Part shown: positions 40,790-48,432 of the stretch, in pieces
Position numbering within the stretch: position 1 is the stretch's first letter
Layout: every line of letters starts with the position of its first letter
Origin: Microbispora sp. ZYX-F-249
GTDB taxonomy: Bacteria > Actinomycetota > Actinomycetes > Streptosporangiales > Streptosporangiaceae
DNA: 64,000 nt
NCBI RefSeq assembly: GCF_039649665.1
Contig: NZ_JBDJAW010000014.1
Coordinates: 62,001-126,000, forward strand
Reading direction: 5' to 3'
Position numbers and translations under genes: made by a program
Notes under the pieces: generated by a model
What the model saw: the letters and a program-made list of their open reading frames with translations, nothing else
What the model was told of the DNA's origin: nothing
Databases searched by the model: none

Positions 40790-40802
40790 TTGCATCATGC
40801 AA
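40790..40802 (-). promoter_or_regulatory. TTGCA-N3-TGCAA palindrome before the SPW gene
   Basis: TTGCATCATGCAA, with the same arms and spacer length as the site before marR at 25025. Together they suggest one regulator, possibly the MarR protein encoded at 25077. Confidence 0.48.
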
Positions 40803-40861
40803 CGCGGCAGGTGGCACGGGGTAGGTCGCGAGGCGCGCGGGAAACAGATGGACGCCATCTG

Positions 40862-42637
40862 TCAGCCAGATGGACCCGGCGCCGCCAGAGCCTGGGCCGC
40901 GTTCACGACGGAGACGTGGCTGTAGGCCTGGGGGAAGTTCCCGACCTGTCGCCCGCGGCCGGGGTCGTACTCCTCCGACAGCAGGCCGACGTCGTTGCGC
41001 AGGGACAGCAGGCGCTCGAACAGGCGCCGCGCCCGTTCGCGGCGGCCGAGCAGGGCGAGCGCGTGGGCGAGCCAGAAGGAGCAGGCGACGAAGACGCCCT
41101 CGCCGCCCGGCAGCCCGTCCACGTCGTCGGCCTCGGGCCGGTAACGCAGGACGAGGCCGTCCTCCGTCAGTTCGCGGCACACGGCGTCCACGGTGCCCGC
41201 GACGCGGGGGTCGTCCACCGGCAGGAAGCCGAGCCGGGGAATGAGCAGCAGGGCGGCGTCGAGGCCCTTCGACCCGTAGAACTGGGTGAAGGTGTTGCGG
41301 CCGGCGTCGTAGCCGCGCGCGCACACCTCCCGGTGGATCTCGGCGCGGAGGGCGCGCCAGCGGCCGGCCGGGCCGTCGAGGCCCTGCTTCTCGACGGAGC
41401 GGACCATCCGGTCCGCCGCCACCCAGGCGAAGACCTTCGAGTGGACGAAGTCGCGGCGCCGGCCGCGCACCTCCCAGAGCCCGTTGTCGGGCTCACGCCA
41501 CGCCCCCTCCAGATAGTCCATGAGCGCGCACTGCAGCTCCCAGGCCTCCTCGTCCGGCCGCAGGCCCGCCTCCCTGGCCTGGTAGAGGCAGTCGATCACC
41601 TCGCCGTACACGTCGAGCTGGAACTGGCCGGAGGCGCCGTTGCCGATCCGCACCGGCCGCGACCCCTCGTATCCCGGCAGCCAGTCGAGGGTCCACTCGG
41701 GCATGTGCCTGCTGCCGTCGACCGTGTACATGATCTGCAGGTCGGCGGGGTCCCCCGCGACGGCCCGCAGCAGCCAGTCACGCCAGGCCGTCGCCTCGTT
41801 CGCGTACCCCGCGTCCATCAGCGCCCGGAGAGTGAACGAGGCGTCGCGCAGCCAGCTGTAGCGGTAGTCCCAGTTGCGCGAGCCCCCGATCCGCTCCGGC
41901 AGCGACGTCGTCGGCGCCGCGACGAGGCCGCCGGTGGGGGCGTACGTGAGGGCCTTGAGCGCGAGGAGGCTGCTGCCCACGGCCTCGCCGTACTCCCCCT
42001 GATAGCGGCAGCCGCCGAGCCACTGCCTCCAGAGCCTGTCGGTGGCGGCCAGTTCCGCCGCCGCCTCCAGCCGCCGCGGCCGGTCCCGCCACGACTGCTG
42101 CCAGGTGAGCACGAACGGCACCCGGTCTCCCTCTGTGACGGAGAAGGACGCCGTCGTCCCGCGGAGGCGGGAGTCGTGGGCGAGCTCGACGGGCGACTGG
42201 AGCCAGGCGGCGTTGGGACCGGCGATGACCGCCACCTCTCCCGCACGGTGCCGCACCCAGGGGATCACGGCCCCGTATTCGAAGCGCAGCAGCAGTTCCG
42301 TGCGCATCTCCACCCGGCCCCGCACGCCCTCCACCACGCGCACGAGGTCGGGCGCCTCGCCGCGCGGCGGCATGAAGTCGACGACCCGGACACACCCGCC
42401 GGGCGTGTCCCAGGTCGTCTCCAGGACCAGCGCGCCGTCGCGGTAGCGGCGCCCGGTGCACGTCCCGCCCCCGGCGGGGGCAAGCAGCCAGCGTCCCGCC
42501 GGGTGGCCGCCAAGGAGCGCCGCGAAGCAGGATCCGGAATCGAAGCGCGGCAGGCACAGCCAGTCGACCGAGCCGTCGCGTCCGACCAGGGCGGCCGTGT
42601 GCATGTCGCCGATGAGCGCGTAGTCCTCGATGCGCAT
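40862..42637 (-). CDS. GH15 glucoamylase/trehalase-type glycoside hydrolase
   Basis: A 591-residue cytosolic GH15 enzyme. The N-terminal beta-sandwich (about 1-230: IEDYALIGDMHTAALVGRDGSVDWLCLPRFDS) is followed by the (alpha/alpha)6 barrel with RNWDYRYSWLRDASFTLRALM and the catalytic-acid segments LWEVRG and GLLSEEYDP, with FPQAYSHVSVVNAAQAL at the end. Actinobacterial proteins of this form include trehalases and glucoamylases; the sequence alone does not decide. The ATG follows an AGGA site. Confidence 0.9.
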   Translation of the reverse strand: MRIEDYALIGDMHTAALVGRDGSVDWLCLPRFDSGSCFAALLGGHPAGRWLLAPAGGGTCTGRRYRDGALVLETTWDTPGGCVRVVDFMPPRGEAPDLVRVVEGVRGRVEMRTELLLRFEYGAVIPWVRHRAGEVAVIAGPNAAWLQSPVELAHDSRLRGTTASFSVTEGDRVPFVLTWQQSWRDRPRRLEAAAELAATDRLWRQWLGGCRYQGEYGEAVGSSLLALKALTYAPTGGLVAAPTTSLPERIGGSRNWDYRYSWLRDASFTLRALMDAGYANEATAWRDWLLRAVAGDPADLQIMYTVDGSRHMPEWTLDWLPGYEGSRPVRIGNGASGQFQLDVYGEVIDCLYQAREAGLRPDEEAWELQCALMDYLEGAWREPDNGLWEVRGRRRDFVHSKVFAWVAADRMVRSVEKQGLDGPAGRWRALRAEIHREVCARGYDAGRNTFTQFYGSKGLDAALLLIPRLGFLPVDDPRVAGTVDAVCRELTEDGLVLRYRPEADDVDGLPGGEGVFVACSFWLAHALALLGRRERARRLFERLLSLRNDVGLLSEEYDPGRGRQVGNFPQAYSHVSVVNAAQALAAPGPSG

Positions 42638-42700
42638 CGTCCTGCCTCGTGATCCCGTGAGGACGTACCCGGCCTTGCCGGGCCGAATCCGGCAGGGGCG

Positions 42701-44065
42701 TCAGTCGCGGCCGAGGACGTACCGCTCGACGAACTCGTTGGCGAACACGCCCCGGGGGTCGAAGTGCCGCGCCAGCGCGGCGAAGTCGTCCAGGCGCTCG
42801 TAGCGGGACCGTACGACGGCGGGCGGAAGGGTGAAGAGCTTGCCCCAGTGGGGCCGCGCGCCGAACGGCGCGAGACGCTCCTCGATCGCGGTGAGCACGG
42901 GCGTCACGGCAGCGGGGTCCTTGATCCAGGTGAAGTGGAAGGCCACCGTGTCACGGCCCTGGCTCGGGCTCAGCCACAGGTCGTCCGCGGCGATCGTGCG
43001 GATCTCGGAGATCTGCAGCACCGGGGCGATGCGGTCGCGGATCTCGCCGAGGGCGCGGAACGCCTCGGCCGCGTGCCGCCGGGGCACCATGTACTCCGCC
43101 TGGAGCTCCTCCCCGCTGCTGGGGGTGAAGTCGGGCCGGAAGTGCGGCAGCCGCTCGAACCAGGGGCCGGGGACGCCCATCTGGGCCGTGCAGTGCACCG
43201 CGGACATGCCCGGCACGGGGTGCCTCGGGCCGTCGGCCGGCGTCGCCCCGAAGAAGCCGCCGCCCGGCTCTGCGCCGTGGAGGCCTCCGGCGGCCGTGGC
43301 CCCCTCCAGGCCGCCCGCGGCGGCGTCCCCCGCGAGCCCGCTCACCGCCGCCACCTCGGCGGGATCCGCGCCGGCCGCGCCGGCCCGCTCCTTCACCCAG
43401 ACCTGGTTGATCCGAGAGGTACGCCAGTCGGTGAACAGGCTGACGCTGTACGCGCCGGACATGACGGCGTCGAACTGCTCGTCCAGCACCTCGGACGGCA
43501 GGCCCTCGTACACGCGCTGGCGGACGTCGAACGACGGCACGACGTCCAGCGTCATGGCGACGACGGCGCCGAGGGCGCCCAGCGCGACGACGGCCCCGGG
43601 GAAGCGGTCGCCGTCCGGGTCGCGGTCCAGCGTGACGAGGCCGCCGTCCGCGGTCACCATCTCGATCGCGCGCACGGACGTGGCGAGACCGCCGTTGGCG
43701 TCGCCCGAGCCGTGGGTGCCGGTCGCGCAGGAGCCCGCGACCGAGATGTGCGGCAGGGACGCGAGGTTGGGCAGGGCGTAGCCCTTGTCGTGCAGGCGGC
43801 GGCCCAGCTCGCCGTAGCGGACGCTCGCGGCGACCCGGACCGTCGAGGACGCGCTGTCGATCTCGATCTCCGGGGGCAGCGCGTCCAGCGAGACCAGCAG
43901 GCCCGGGGAGTCGGCGATGTGGTTGAAGGAGTGGCCGCTGCCCAGCACGCGGATCTTCTCGCCGCGCGCCACCAGGCCGCGCACCTCCTCCACGGAGGAG
44001 GGCCGCTCGACCGCCTCGGCCCGGAAGGTGATGTTGCCCGCCCAGTTTGTCACTGTATGAGTCAC
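42701..44065 (-). CDS. aldO: Alditol oxidase (AldO-like FAD oxidase)
   Basis: A 454-residue FAD-dependent oxidase closely resembling Streptomyces AldO, which oxidises xylitol and sorbitol to aldoses and H2O2. TVTNWAGNITF opens the protein; GSGHSFN has His45 for covalent FAD attachment; LASLPHISVAGSCATGTHGSG and SVSLFTDWR follow. HFRPDFTPSSGEELQAEYMVPR and RPHWGKLFTLP carry substrate-site residues. An extra Gly/Ala-rich stretch of about 30 residues (about 227-283) is inserted before HPVPGMSAVHC. The GTG start has no strong ribosome binding site. A peroxiredoxin gene lies 72 bp upstream in the same direction and could handle the peroxide. Confidence 0.9.
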   Translation of the reverse strand: MTHTVTNWAGNITFRAEAVERPSSVEEVRGLVARGEKIRVLGSGHSFNHIADSPGLLVSLDALPPEIEIDSASSTVRVAASVRYGELGRRLHDKGYALPNLASLPHISVAGSCATGTHGSGDANGGLATSVRAIEMVTADGGLVTLDRDPDGDRFPGAVVALGALGAVVAMTLDVVPSFDVRQRVYEGLPSEVLDEQFDAVMSGAYSVSLFTDWRTSRINQVWVKERAGAAGADPAEVAAVSGLAGDAAAGGLEGATAAGGLHGAEPGGGFFGATPADGPRHPVPGMSAVHCTAQMGVPGPWFERLPHFRPDFTPSSGEELQAEYMVPRRHAAEAFRALGEIRDRIAPVLQISEIRTIAADDLWLSPSQGRDTVAFHFTWIKDPAAVTPVLTAIEERLAPFGARPHWGKLFTLPPAVVRSRYERLDDFAALARHFDPRGVFANEFVERYVLGRD

Positions 44066-44136
44066 AAAAGAGTTCTACCGGACCATGGCGCGCGCGGTCG
44101 CCTCTCCCCACGGCGTCACGAGGCGGGGCGTACGGG

Positions 44137-44847
44137 TCAGGCGCCCTGGCCGGGCAGGGCGGCGAGGTACCAGTCGACGAGCTTGAGCCGCTCGTCGGCC
44201 ATCCTGGCCTCCACCTCCGCCTGGGTCTTCGGCGCGCCCAGCAGCACGTCGTCGCCCGGCCGCCAGTTCGCCGGGCAGGAGACGCCGTCGCGGTCGGCGG
44301 TCCGCAGCGCGTCCACGAGCCTGAGGATCTCGGGGACCATCCGTCCCGCGTTCATCGGGTAGTAGAGGATCGCGCGCACCACCGACTCCGGGTCGATCAC
44401 GAACACCGCGCGGACCGCCGCCGTCGCCGACGCGTTCGGGTGCAGCATCCCGTACGCGCGGGACACCCGCGTGTCGAGGTCGGCGATGATCGGGAACGGG
44501 ATCTTCACACCGAGCTTGTCCTCGATCGCCCGGATCCAGGCGAGATGGCTGTGCACGGAGTCGACCGAGTTGCCGAGCAGGGCGACGCCGCGGGCGGCGA
44601 ACTCCCCCGCGAGCTCGGCGAACGCGACGAACTCCGTGGTGCACACCGGGGTGAAGTCGGCCGGATGGCTGAACAGCACGAGCCAGCGCCCGGCGTAGTC
44701 GGCGAGCCGGACCGGCCCGTGCGTGCTCTCGGCCTCGAAGTCCGGCGCCCGGTCGCCGATGAGCGGCAGGCGGGTGGCGGGTTCCGTCCCGGGGGTCACC
44801 GCAGGGGTCGCGGCCGGGGTCGCCGCAGGGGTCACGGCAGAGGTCAT
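44137..44847 (-). CDS. Peroxiredoxin (Prx6/AhpC-TSA type)
   Basis: A 236-residue thiol peroxidase. The peroxidatic site is FSHPADFTPVCTTE (Cys69); a second cysteine in GVSCPANWRPGDD is at the resolving position of archaeal-type Prx6 enzymes. The family C-terminal domain (RTADRDGVSCPANW to DWYLAAL) is complete. The first 20 residues are a TPAA repeat from a 12-15-bp DNA repeat. AAGGAAG precedes the ATG at 44847. It is followed by aldO, an H2O2-producing oxidase. Confidence 0.92.
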   Translation of the reverse strand: MTSAVTPAATPAATPAVTPGTEPATRLPLIGDRAPDFEAESTHGPVRLADYAGRWLVLFSHPADFTPVCTTEFVAFAELAGEFAARGVALLGNSVDSVHSHLAWIRAIEDKLGVKIPFPIIADLDTRVSRAYGMLHPNASATAAVRAVFVIDPESVVRAILYYPMNAGRMVPEILRLVDALRTADRDGVSCPANWRPGDDVLLGAPKTQAEVEARMADERLKLVDWYLAALPGQGA

Positions 44848-44881
44848 GGTCGCTTCCTTTCCGCGCGCCGCGGCGTGCCAT

Positions 44882-44929
44882 CGCGTCATGCACCGCGTCA
44901 CCCACCGCGTCATGCACCGCGTCGTCCAT
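44882..44929 (-). repeat. 12-bp tandem repeat upstream of the peroxiredoxin gene
   Basis: Four contiguous 12-bp units of the type CGCGTCATGCAC; units 1 and 3 are identical, and 2 and 4 differ at two or three bases. It lies 35-82 bp before the peroxiredoxin start, in its likely promoter or leader. Confidence 0.85.
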
Positions 44930-45041
44930 CGGGGCCCGTACCCACGAGGACCGGTCGCGACCACGGCCCGGATCGCCCCGATTCGGTAATGCCGCTCCGC
45001 CGGGCGGCGGGGAATGAAGGAGGGACGGGAAGGGGGACGTC

Positions 45042-45677
45042 ATGCCGGTCACCGAGGTCAGCCATCCGTTGTTCGCCCGCTTCTACACGTGGTTCAGCGG
45101 GGTGCTCGACCGCCACGGCATGGCCGCGCAGCGCGAGGCGCTGGTGGACGGGCTGTCGGGCCGGGTGATCGAGGTCGGCGCGGGCAACGGGCTCAACTTC
45201 TCCTGCTATCCGCCGTCCGTCGCGGGTGTGCTGGCCGTCGAGCCCGAACCGCGGCTGCGCGCGGCCGCGCTCGACGCCGCCCGCCGGTCACCGGTGCGGA
45301 TCGAGGTCGTCGGCGGCCTGGCCGACCGGCTGCCCGCCGCGAGCGGCGAGTTCGACGCGGCGGTCGTGTCGTTCGTGCTGTGCTCGCTGCCCGATCCGGT
45401 GGCCGGGCTGCGGGAGATCCGCCGCGTGCTGGCCCCGGAGGGGCGGCTTCGCTTCCTCGAACACGTCCGCGCCGCCCCCGGCGGCTGGGCCAGGGCGCAG
45501 GACCTGCTGGACGCGACCGTGTGGCCGTGCCTGACCGGCGGCTGCCACACCGGCCGCGACAGCGTGGCGGCCGTCGAGGCGGCCGGCTTCACCGTCGGGC
45601 CGCTGGAGCGCTTCGTCTTCCCCGGAGGCGTCCGCAGCCCCATCTCCTTCTGCGTACGGGGCGAGGCCCGGCGGTGA
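45042..45677 (+). CDS. Class I SAM-dependent methyltransferase
   Basis: A 211-residue methyltransferase of the METTL7/UbiE-like group. Motif I is VIEVGAGNGLNFSCYPP (about 43-60), motif II VLAVEPEPRLRAAAL, the acidic segment FDAAVVSFVLCSLPDP, and post-motif RRVLAPEGRLRFLEHVRA. The C-terminal WPCLTGGCHTGRD is typical of the subgroup. The ATG has GGGGGAC upstream. Convergent with the MFS gene, 6 bp apart. Substrate unknown. Confidence 0.9.
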   Translation: MPVTEVSHPLFARFYTWFSGVLDRHGMAAQREALVDGLSGRVIEVGAGNGLNFSCYPPSVAGVLAVEPEPRLRAAALDAARRSPVRIEVVGGLADRLPAASGEFDAAVVSFVLCSLPDPVAGLREIRRVLAPEGRLRFLEHVRAAPGGWARAQDLLDATVWPCLTGGCHTGRDSVAAVEAAGFTVGPLERFVFPGGVRSPISFCVRGEARR

Positions 45678-45683
45678 TCTCGC

Positions 45684-46943
45684 TCAGCGGGAGTCCGGGC
45701 GGCTCGCGAGGGCGTCGTACCGGCGGAAGGCGGGCACGGCGAAGCCGGCCACCAGGACGAGCACGGCGCACACCAGGCCGCCGCCCGCCCAGGAGGGCAC
45801 GAGCCCGAAGGCGTCCGCGGTGGCGCCCGCCCGCAGGTCGCCCAGGCGGGGCCCGCCCGCGACGACGACCATGAACACCCCCTGCAGGCGCCCGCGCATC
45901 TCGTCGGGCGCGTAGGTCTGCAGGATCGTCTGCCGCCACACGGCGGAGGCGAGGTCGGTCGCGCCGCCGATCGCCAGCAGCGCCACGACCAGCCACAGGG
46001 GCTGCGCCAGCGCCGCCGCGGCCACGGTGACGCCCCACGTGGCGATCACGAGCGTGAGCGCCACCCCCTGCCGGCGCACCCGGCCGACCCAGCCGGAGAA
46101 CACCCCGGCGACGACCGCGCCGATGGCGATGCTCGCCGACAGCCAGCCGAAGGCCACCGGAGACCCGCCGAACCGCTCCGCCGTCAACTCCGGAAACAGC
46201 GCCCTCGGCATCGCGAACGCCATGGCGATGATGTCCACCACGAACGACATGAGCACGACGGGCCTGCTCACCACGTACGCGAGCCCGTCGACGACCGACC
46301 TCAGGCCCGGCCGGGAGATCTCGCCGACGGGCGCCAGCGCCGGCAGCCGTACGGCCGCGTAGAAGCCGGCGCCGAAAAGGACGGCGTCGATGAGGTACGC
46401 CGTGGCGTAGCCGCCCTTGGCGAGCACGACGCCGGCCAGCAGCGGCCCGACCACCGTGCCGATGCTGCTGACGAGGAAGTTCAGCGTGTTGGCCGCGGGG
46501 ACCCGCTCGGTGGGCACGATGCGGGGGATGATCGCCCCGCGCGTCGCCGAGGTCACGGCGAAGCCGATCGACTGCAGGGCGATGACGGCGAGGATGAGGT
46601 GGACGCTGCCGATCCCCGACCAGGCGTGCACCAGCAGGGCGGCGGTGGACAGCCAGGCCACCACCGAACCGGCCAGCAGGAGCCGGCGGCGGTCCACCGC
46701 GTCGGCGACCGCGCCGCCCCACAGGCCGAAGACGACCAGCGGGACGAGGCTGACGGGCCCGAGCAGGCCCACCCACAGGGACGAGCCGGTGAGGCTGTAC
46801 ACCTGCCCGCTCACCGCCACGGAGGTGAGCTGGAAGCCGATGAACGAGACGCCCTGCCCCACCAGCAGCCGCCGGTACGCGGGAATGCTCAGCGGGCGGG
46901 TGTCGAGGGTGACGCGCCTCAGGACTGCCTGTACCCCCGCCAC
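45684..46943 (-). CDS. MFS exporter (EntS-like)
   Basis: A 419-residue transporter with 12 predicted helices. The loop motif GGAVADAVDRRRLLL after helix 2 and NTLNFLVSSIGTVVGPLLAG in helix 5 fit the enterobactin-exporter-like/tetracycline-type MFS_3 group. The GTG start has GAGG 7 nt upstream. A copy of the 13-bp LacI-type operator lies 120 bp upstream. Substrate unknown. Confidence 0.87.
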   Translation of the reverse strand: MAGVQAVLRRVTLDTRPLSIPAYRRLLVGQGVSFIGFQLTSVAVSGQVYSLTGSSLWVGLLGPVSLVPLVVFGLWGGAVADAVDRRRLLLAGSVVAWLSTAALLVHAWSGIGSVHLILAVIALQSIGFAVTSATRGAIIPRIVPTERVPAANTLNFLVSSIGTVVGPLLAGVVLAKGGYATAYLIDAVLFGAGFYAAVRLPALAPVGEISRPGLRSVVDGLAYVVSRPVVLMSFVVDIIAMAFAMPRALFPELTAERFGGSPVAFGWLSASIAIGAVVAGVFSGWVGRVRRQGVALTLVIATWGVTVAAAALAQPLWLVVALLAIGGATDLASAVWRQTILQTYAPDEMRGRLQGVFMVVVAGGPRLGDLRAGATADAFGLVPSWAGGGLVCAVLVLVAGFAVPAFRRYDALASRPDSR

Positions 46944-47062
46944 CCGCTACCTCACCGATCTGGGCATATCGAACATTTCGCGTACTTTACTCCGGCCATG
47001 GGCGCGACCCGCGGGAGGCGGGGGCCGCTCCTACCCGGGCGCGGGCGGCCGGGGACGCGAGG

Positions 47063-47075
47063 CTGAAACTTTCGG
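47063..47075 (-). promoter_or_regulatory. LacI-type operator, copy 1
   Basis: CTGAAACTTTCGG, fitting the local consensus C-Y-G-A-A-A-N-T-T-T-C-G-G. It lies between the MFS gene start and the LacI gene end. Confidence 0.5.
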
Positions 47076-47205
47076 CGAGAACGCCGATATACGGCCGCAT
47101 CCAGCCCGGTGAGCGCGGAGTCGTGGGCACGGGCGCCCGTAAGGTTCCGCGCCGACCCGTTCGCGACCGTGCGGTCCGGCCGTGGCCGAAATTTCCATCG
47201 GCCAT

Positions 47206-47218
47206 CCGAAACTTCAGG
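47206..47218 (-). promoter_or_regulatory. LacI-type operator, copy 2
   Basis: CCGAAACTTCAGG, overlapping the stop codon of the LacI gene; a shorter CCGAAATTTCC lies at 47186-47196. These could act with copy 1 by looping. Confidence 0.42.
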
Positions 47219-48257
47219 CGGCGAGCGGCGCGGTGCTGCCCCGCACGACGAGGCTGGTGGTGAGTTCCAGGCGGCTCTGCGGCGGGGTCTCCCCGCGCGC
47301 GAGGGCGACGACCATGGTCGTGGCGGCGGCGGCCATCTCGGTGAGCGGCTGGCGCACCGTGGTCAGCGCGGGGATGAGCCACTGCGCCATCGGCACGTCG
47401 TCGAAGCCCACCACGCTCAGGTCGCCCGGGATGCGCACCCCCAGCTCGTGGGCCGCCTGGTACACGCCCATGGCCTGGGCGTCGTTGAAGGCGAACACGG
47501 CGGTCGGGGGCCGGGGCATGGCGAGCAGGGAACGGGCGTGCGCGAGGCCGTCCTCCACGCTGAAGTCGCCCTGCCGGACGAGCGCCGGGTCCGTCGGCAC
47601 GCCCGCGGCGTCCATCGCCGCGCGGAACCCGTCGAGCCGCGCGCGGCTGGACAGGGCGTGGGCGGGGCCGGTGATGAGGGCGATGCGCCGGTGCCCCAGC
47701 TCCAGCAGGTGCCGCGCGGCCGACAGCCCGCCGCTCCAGTTGCCGGCCCCCACCGAGGGCAGCTCGTGCCCGGGGTCGCCGGTGGGATCGACCAGCACCA
47801 GGGGGATGTCGCGCGTCCTGAGCTGCTCGCGCTGGGCCCCGGTGAGGCCGGAGAAGACCACGATCACGCCGCAGGGGCGGCGGCCGATGACGCCCTCGAT
47901 CCAGCCCCTGGCGGGAGGCTGGTGCTCCTGCAGCTCGGAGACCACCACCGCCAGGTCGTGCTCGCGCGCGACCTGCTCGACCCCCTTGATGACCTCCATC
48001 GCGTACGCGCCCTCCAGCTCGTGGAAGACGAGTTCGACCAGGGGCGCCGCCGTGGGGCGCTTCTTCTGCCGGCGGTATCCGTGCGCGCGGATCAGGTCCT
48101 CGACCAGGGCGCGGGTCTCGGGGGCGACCTCGGACCTGCCGTTGACGACCTTGGAGACGGTCGCGGGGGACACCCCCGCCAGCTCGGCGATCTGGGCGAT
48201 GGTCAGCGGCCGGGAGGGGGTGCGTTCCGGAGGTGTCGGCTCCCTGGTCGTCGTCAT
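47214..48257 (-). CDS. LacI-family regulator
   Basis: A 347-residue sugar-responsive repressor. Helix-turn-helix LTIAQIAELAGVSPATVSKVVNGRSEV (about 18-45) with the hinge helix after it. The periplasmic-binding-protein-like domain (about 72-340) has GVIVVFSGLTG, HRRIALITGP, AVFAFNDAQAMGVYQAAHELG and the SVVGFDDVPMAQWLIPALTTVRQP segment. The type resembles actinobacterial regulators of beta-glucosidase/xylosidase genes. It is divergent from a GH3 gene, and a perfect palindrome and a related site lie between the two. Confidence 0.93.
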   Translation of the reverse strand: MTTTREPTPPERTPSRPLTIAQIAELAGVSPATVSKVVNGRSEVAPETRALVEDLIRAHGYRRQKKRPTAAPLVELVFHELEGAYAMEVIKGVEQVAREHDLAVVVSELQEHQPPARGWIEGVIGRRPCGVIVVFSGLTGAQREQLRTRDIPLVLVDPTGDPGHELPSVGAGNWSGGLSAARHLLELGHRRIALITGPAHALSSRARLDGFRAAMDAAGVPTDPALVRQGDFSVEDGLAHARSLLAMPRPPTAVFAFNDAQAMGVYQAAHELGVRIPGDLSVVGFDDVPMAQWLIPALTTVRQPLTEMAAAATTMVVALARGETPPQSRLELTTSLVVRGSTAPLAA

Positions 48258-48292
48258 GGCCGCAGTTTAGCGCTACATTTTCGGTCACTCAC

Positions 48293-48305
48293 CCGAATGT
48301 TTCGG
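48293..48305. promoter_or_regulatory. LacI-type operator, copy 3 (perfect palindrome)
   Basis: CCGAATGTTTCGG: perfect arms CCGAA/TTCGG around TGT, 36 bp upstream of the LacI start. Suited to autoregulation. Confidence 0.6.
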
Positions 48306-48378
48306 ATATCTCACGTCCGATTCCTTGACGGGCTCGAGCGCATCGACCTAGAGTCCACATAAACTATCGGTCCTAATC

Positions 48379-48391
48379 TGGAAACTTTCGG
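48379..48391 (+). promoter_or_regulatory. LacI-type operator, copy 4
   Basis: TGGAAACTTTCGG, 41 bp before the first GH3 start, in the probable promoter (TATCGGTCCTAATCT lies just upstream). Confidence 0.58.
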
Positions 48392-48432
48392 TCTCCCGGC
48401 CCCACGCGGTGGACCGACGAGCAAGGGATGTC

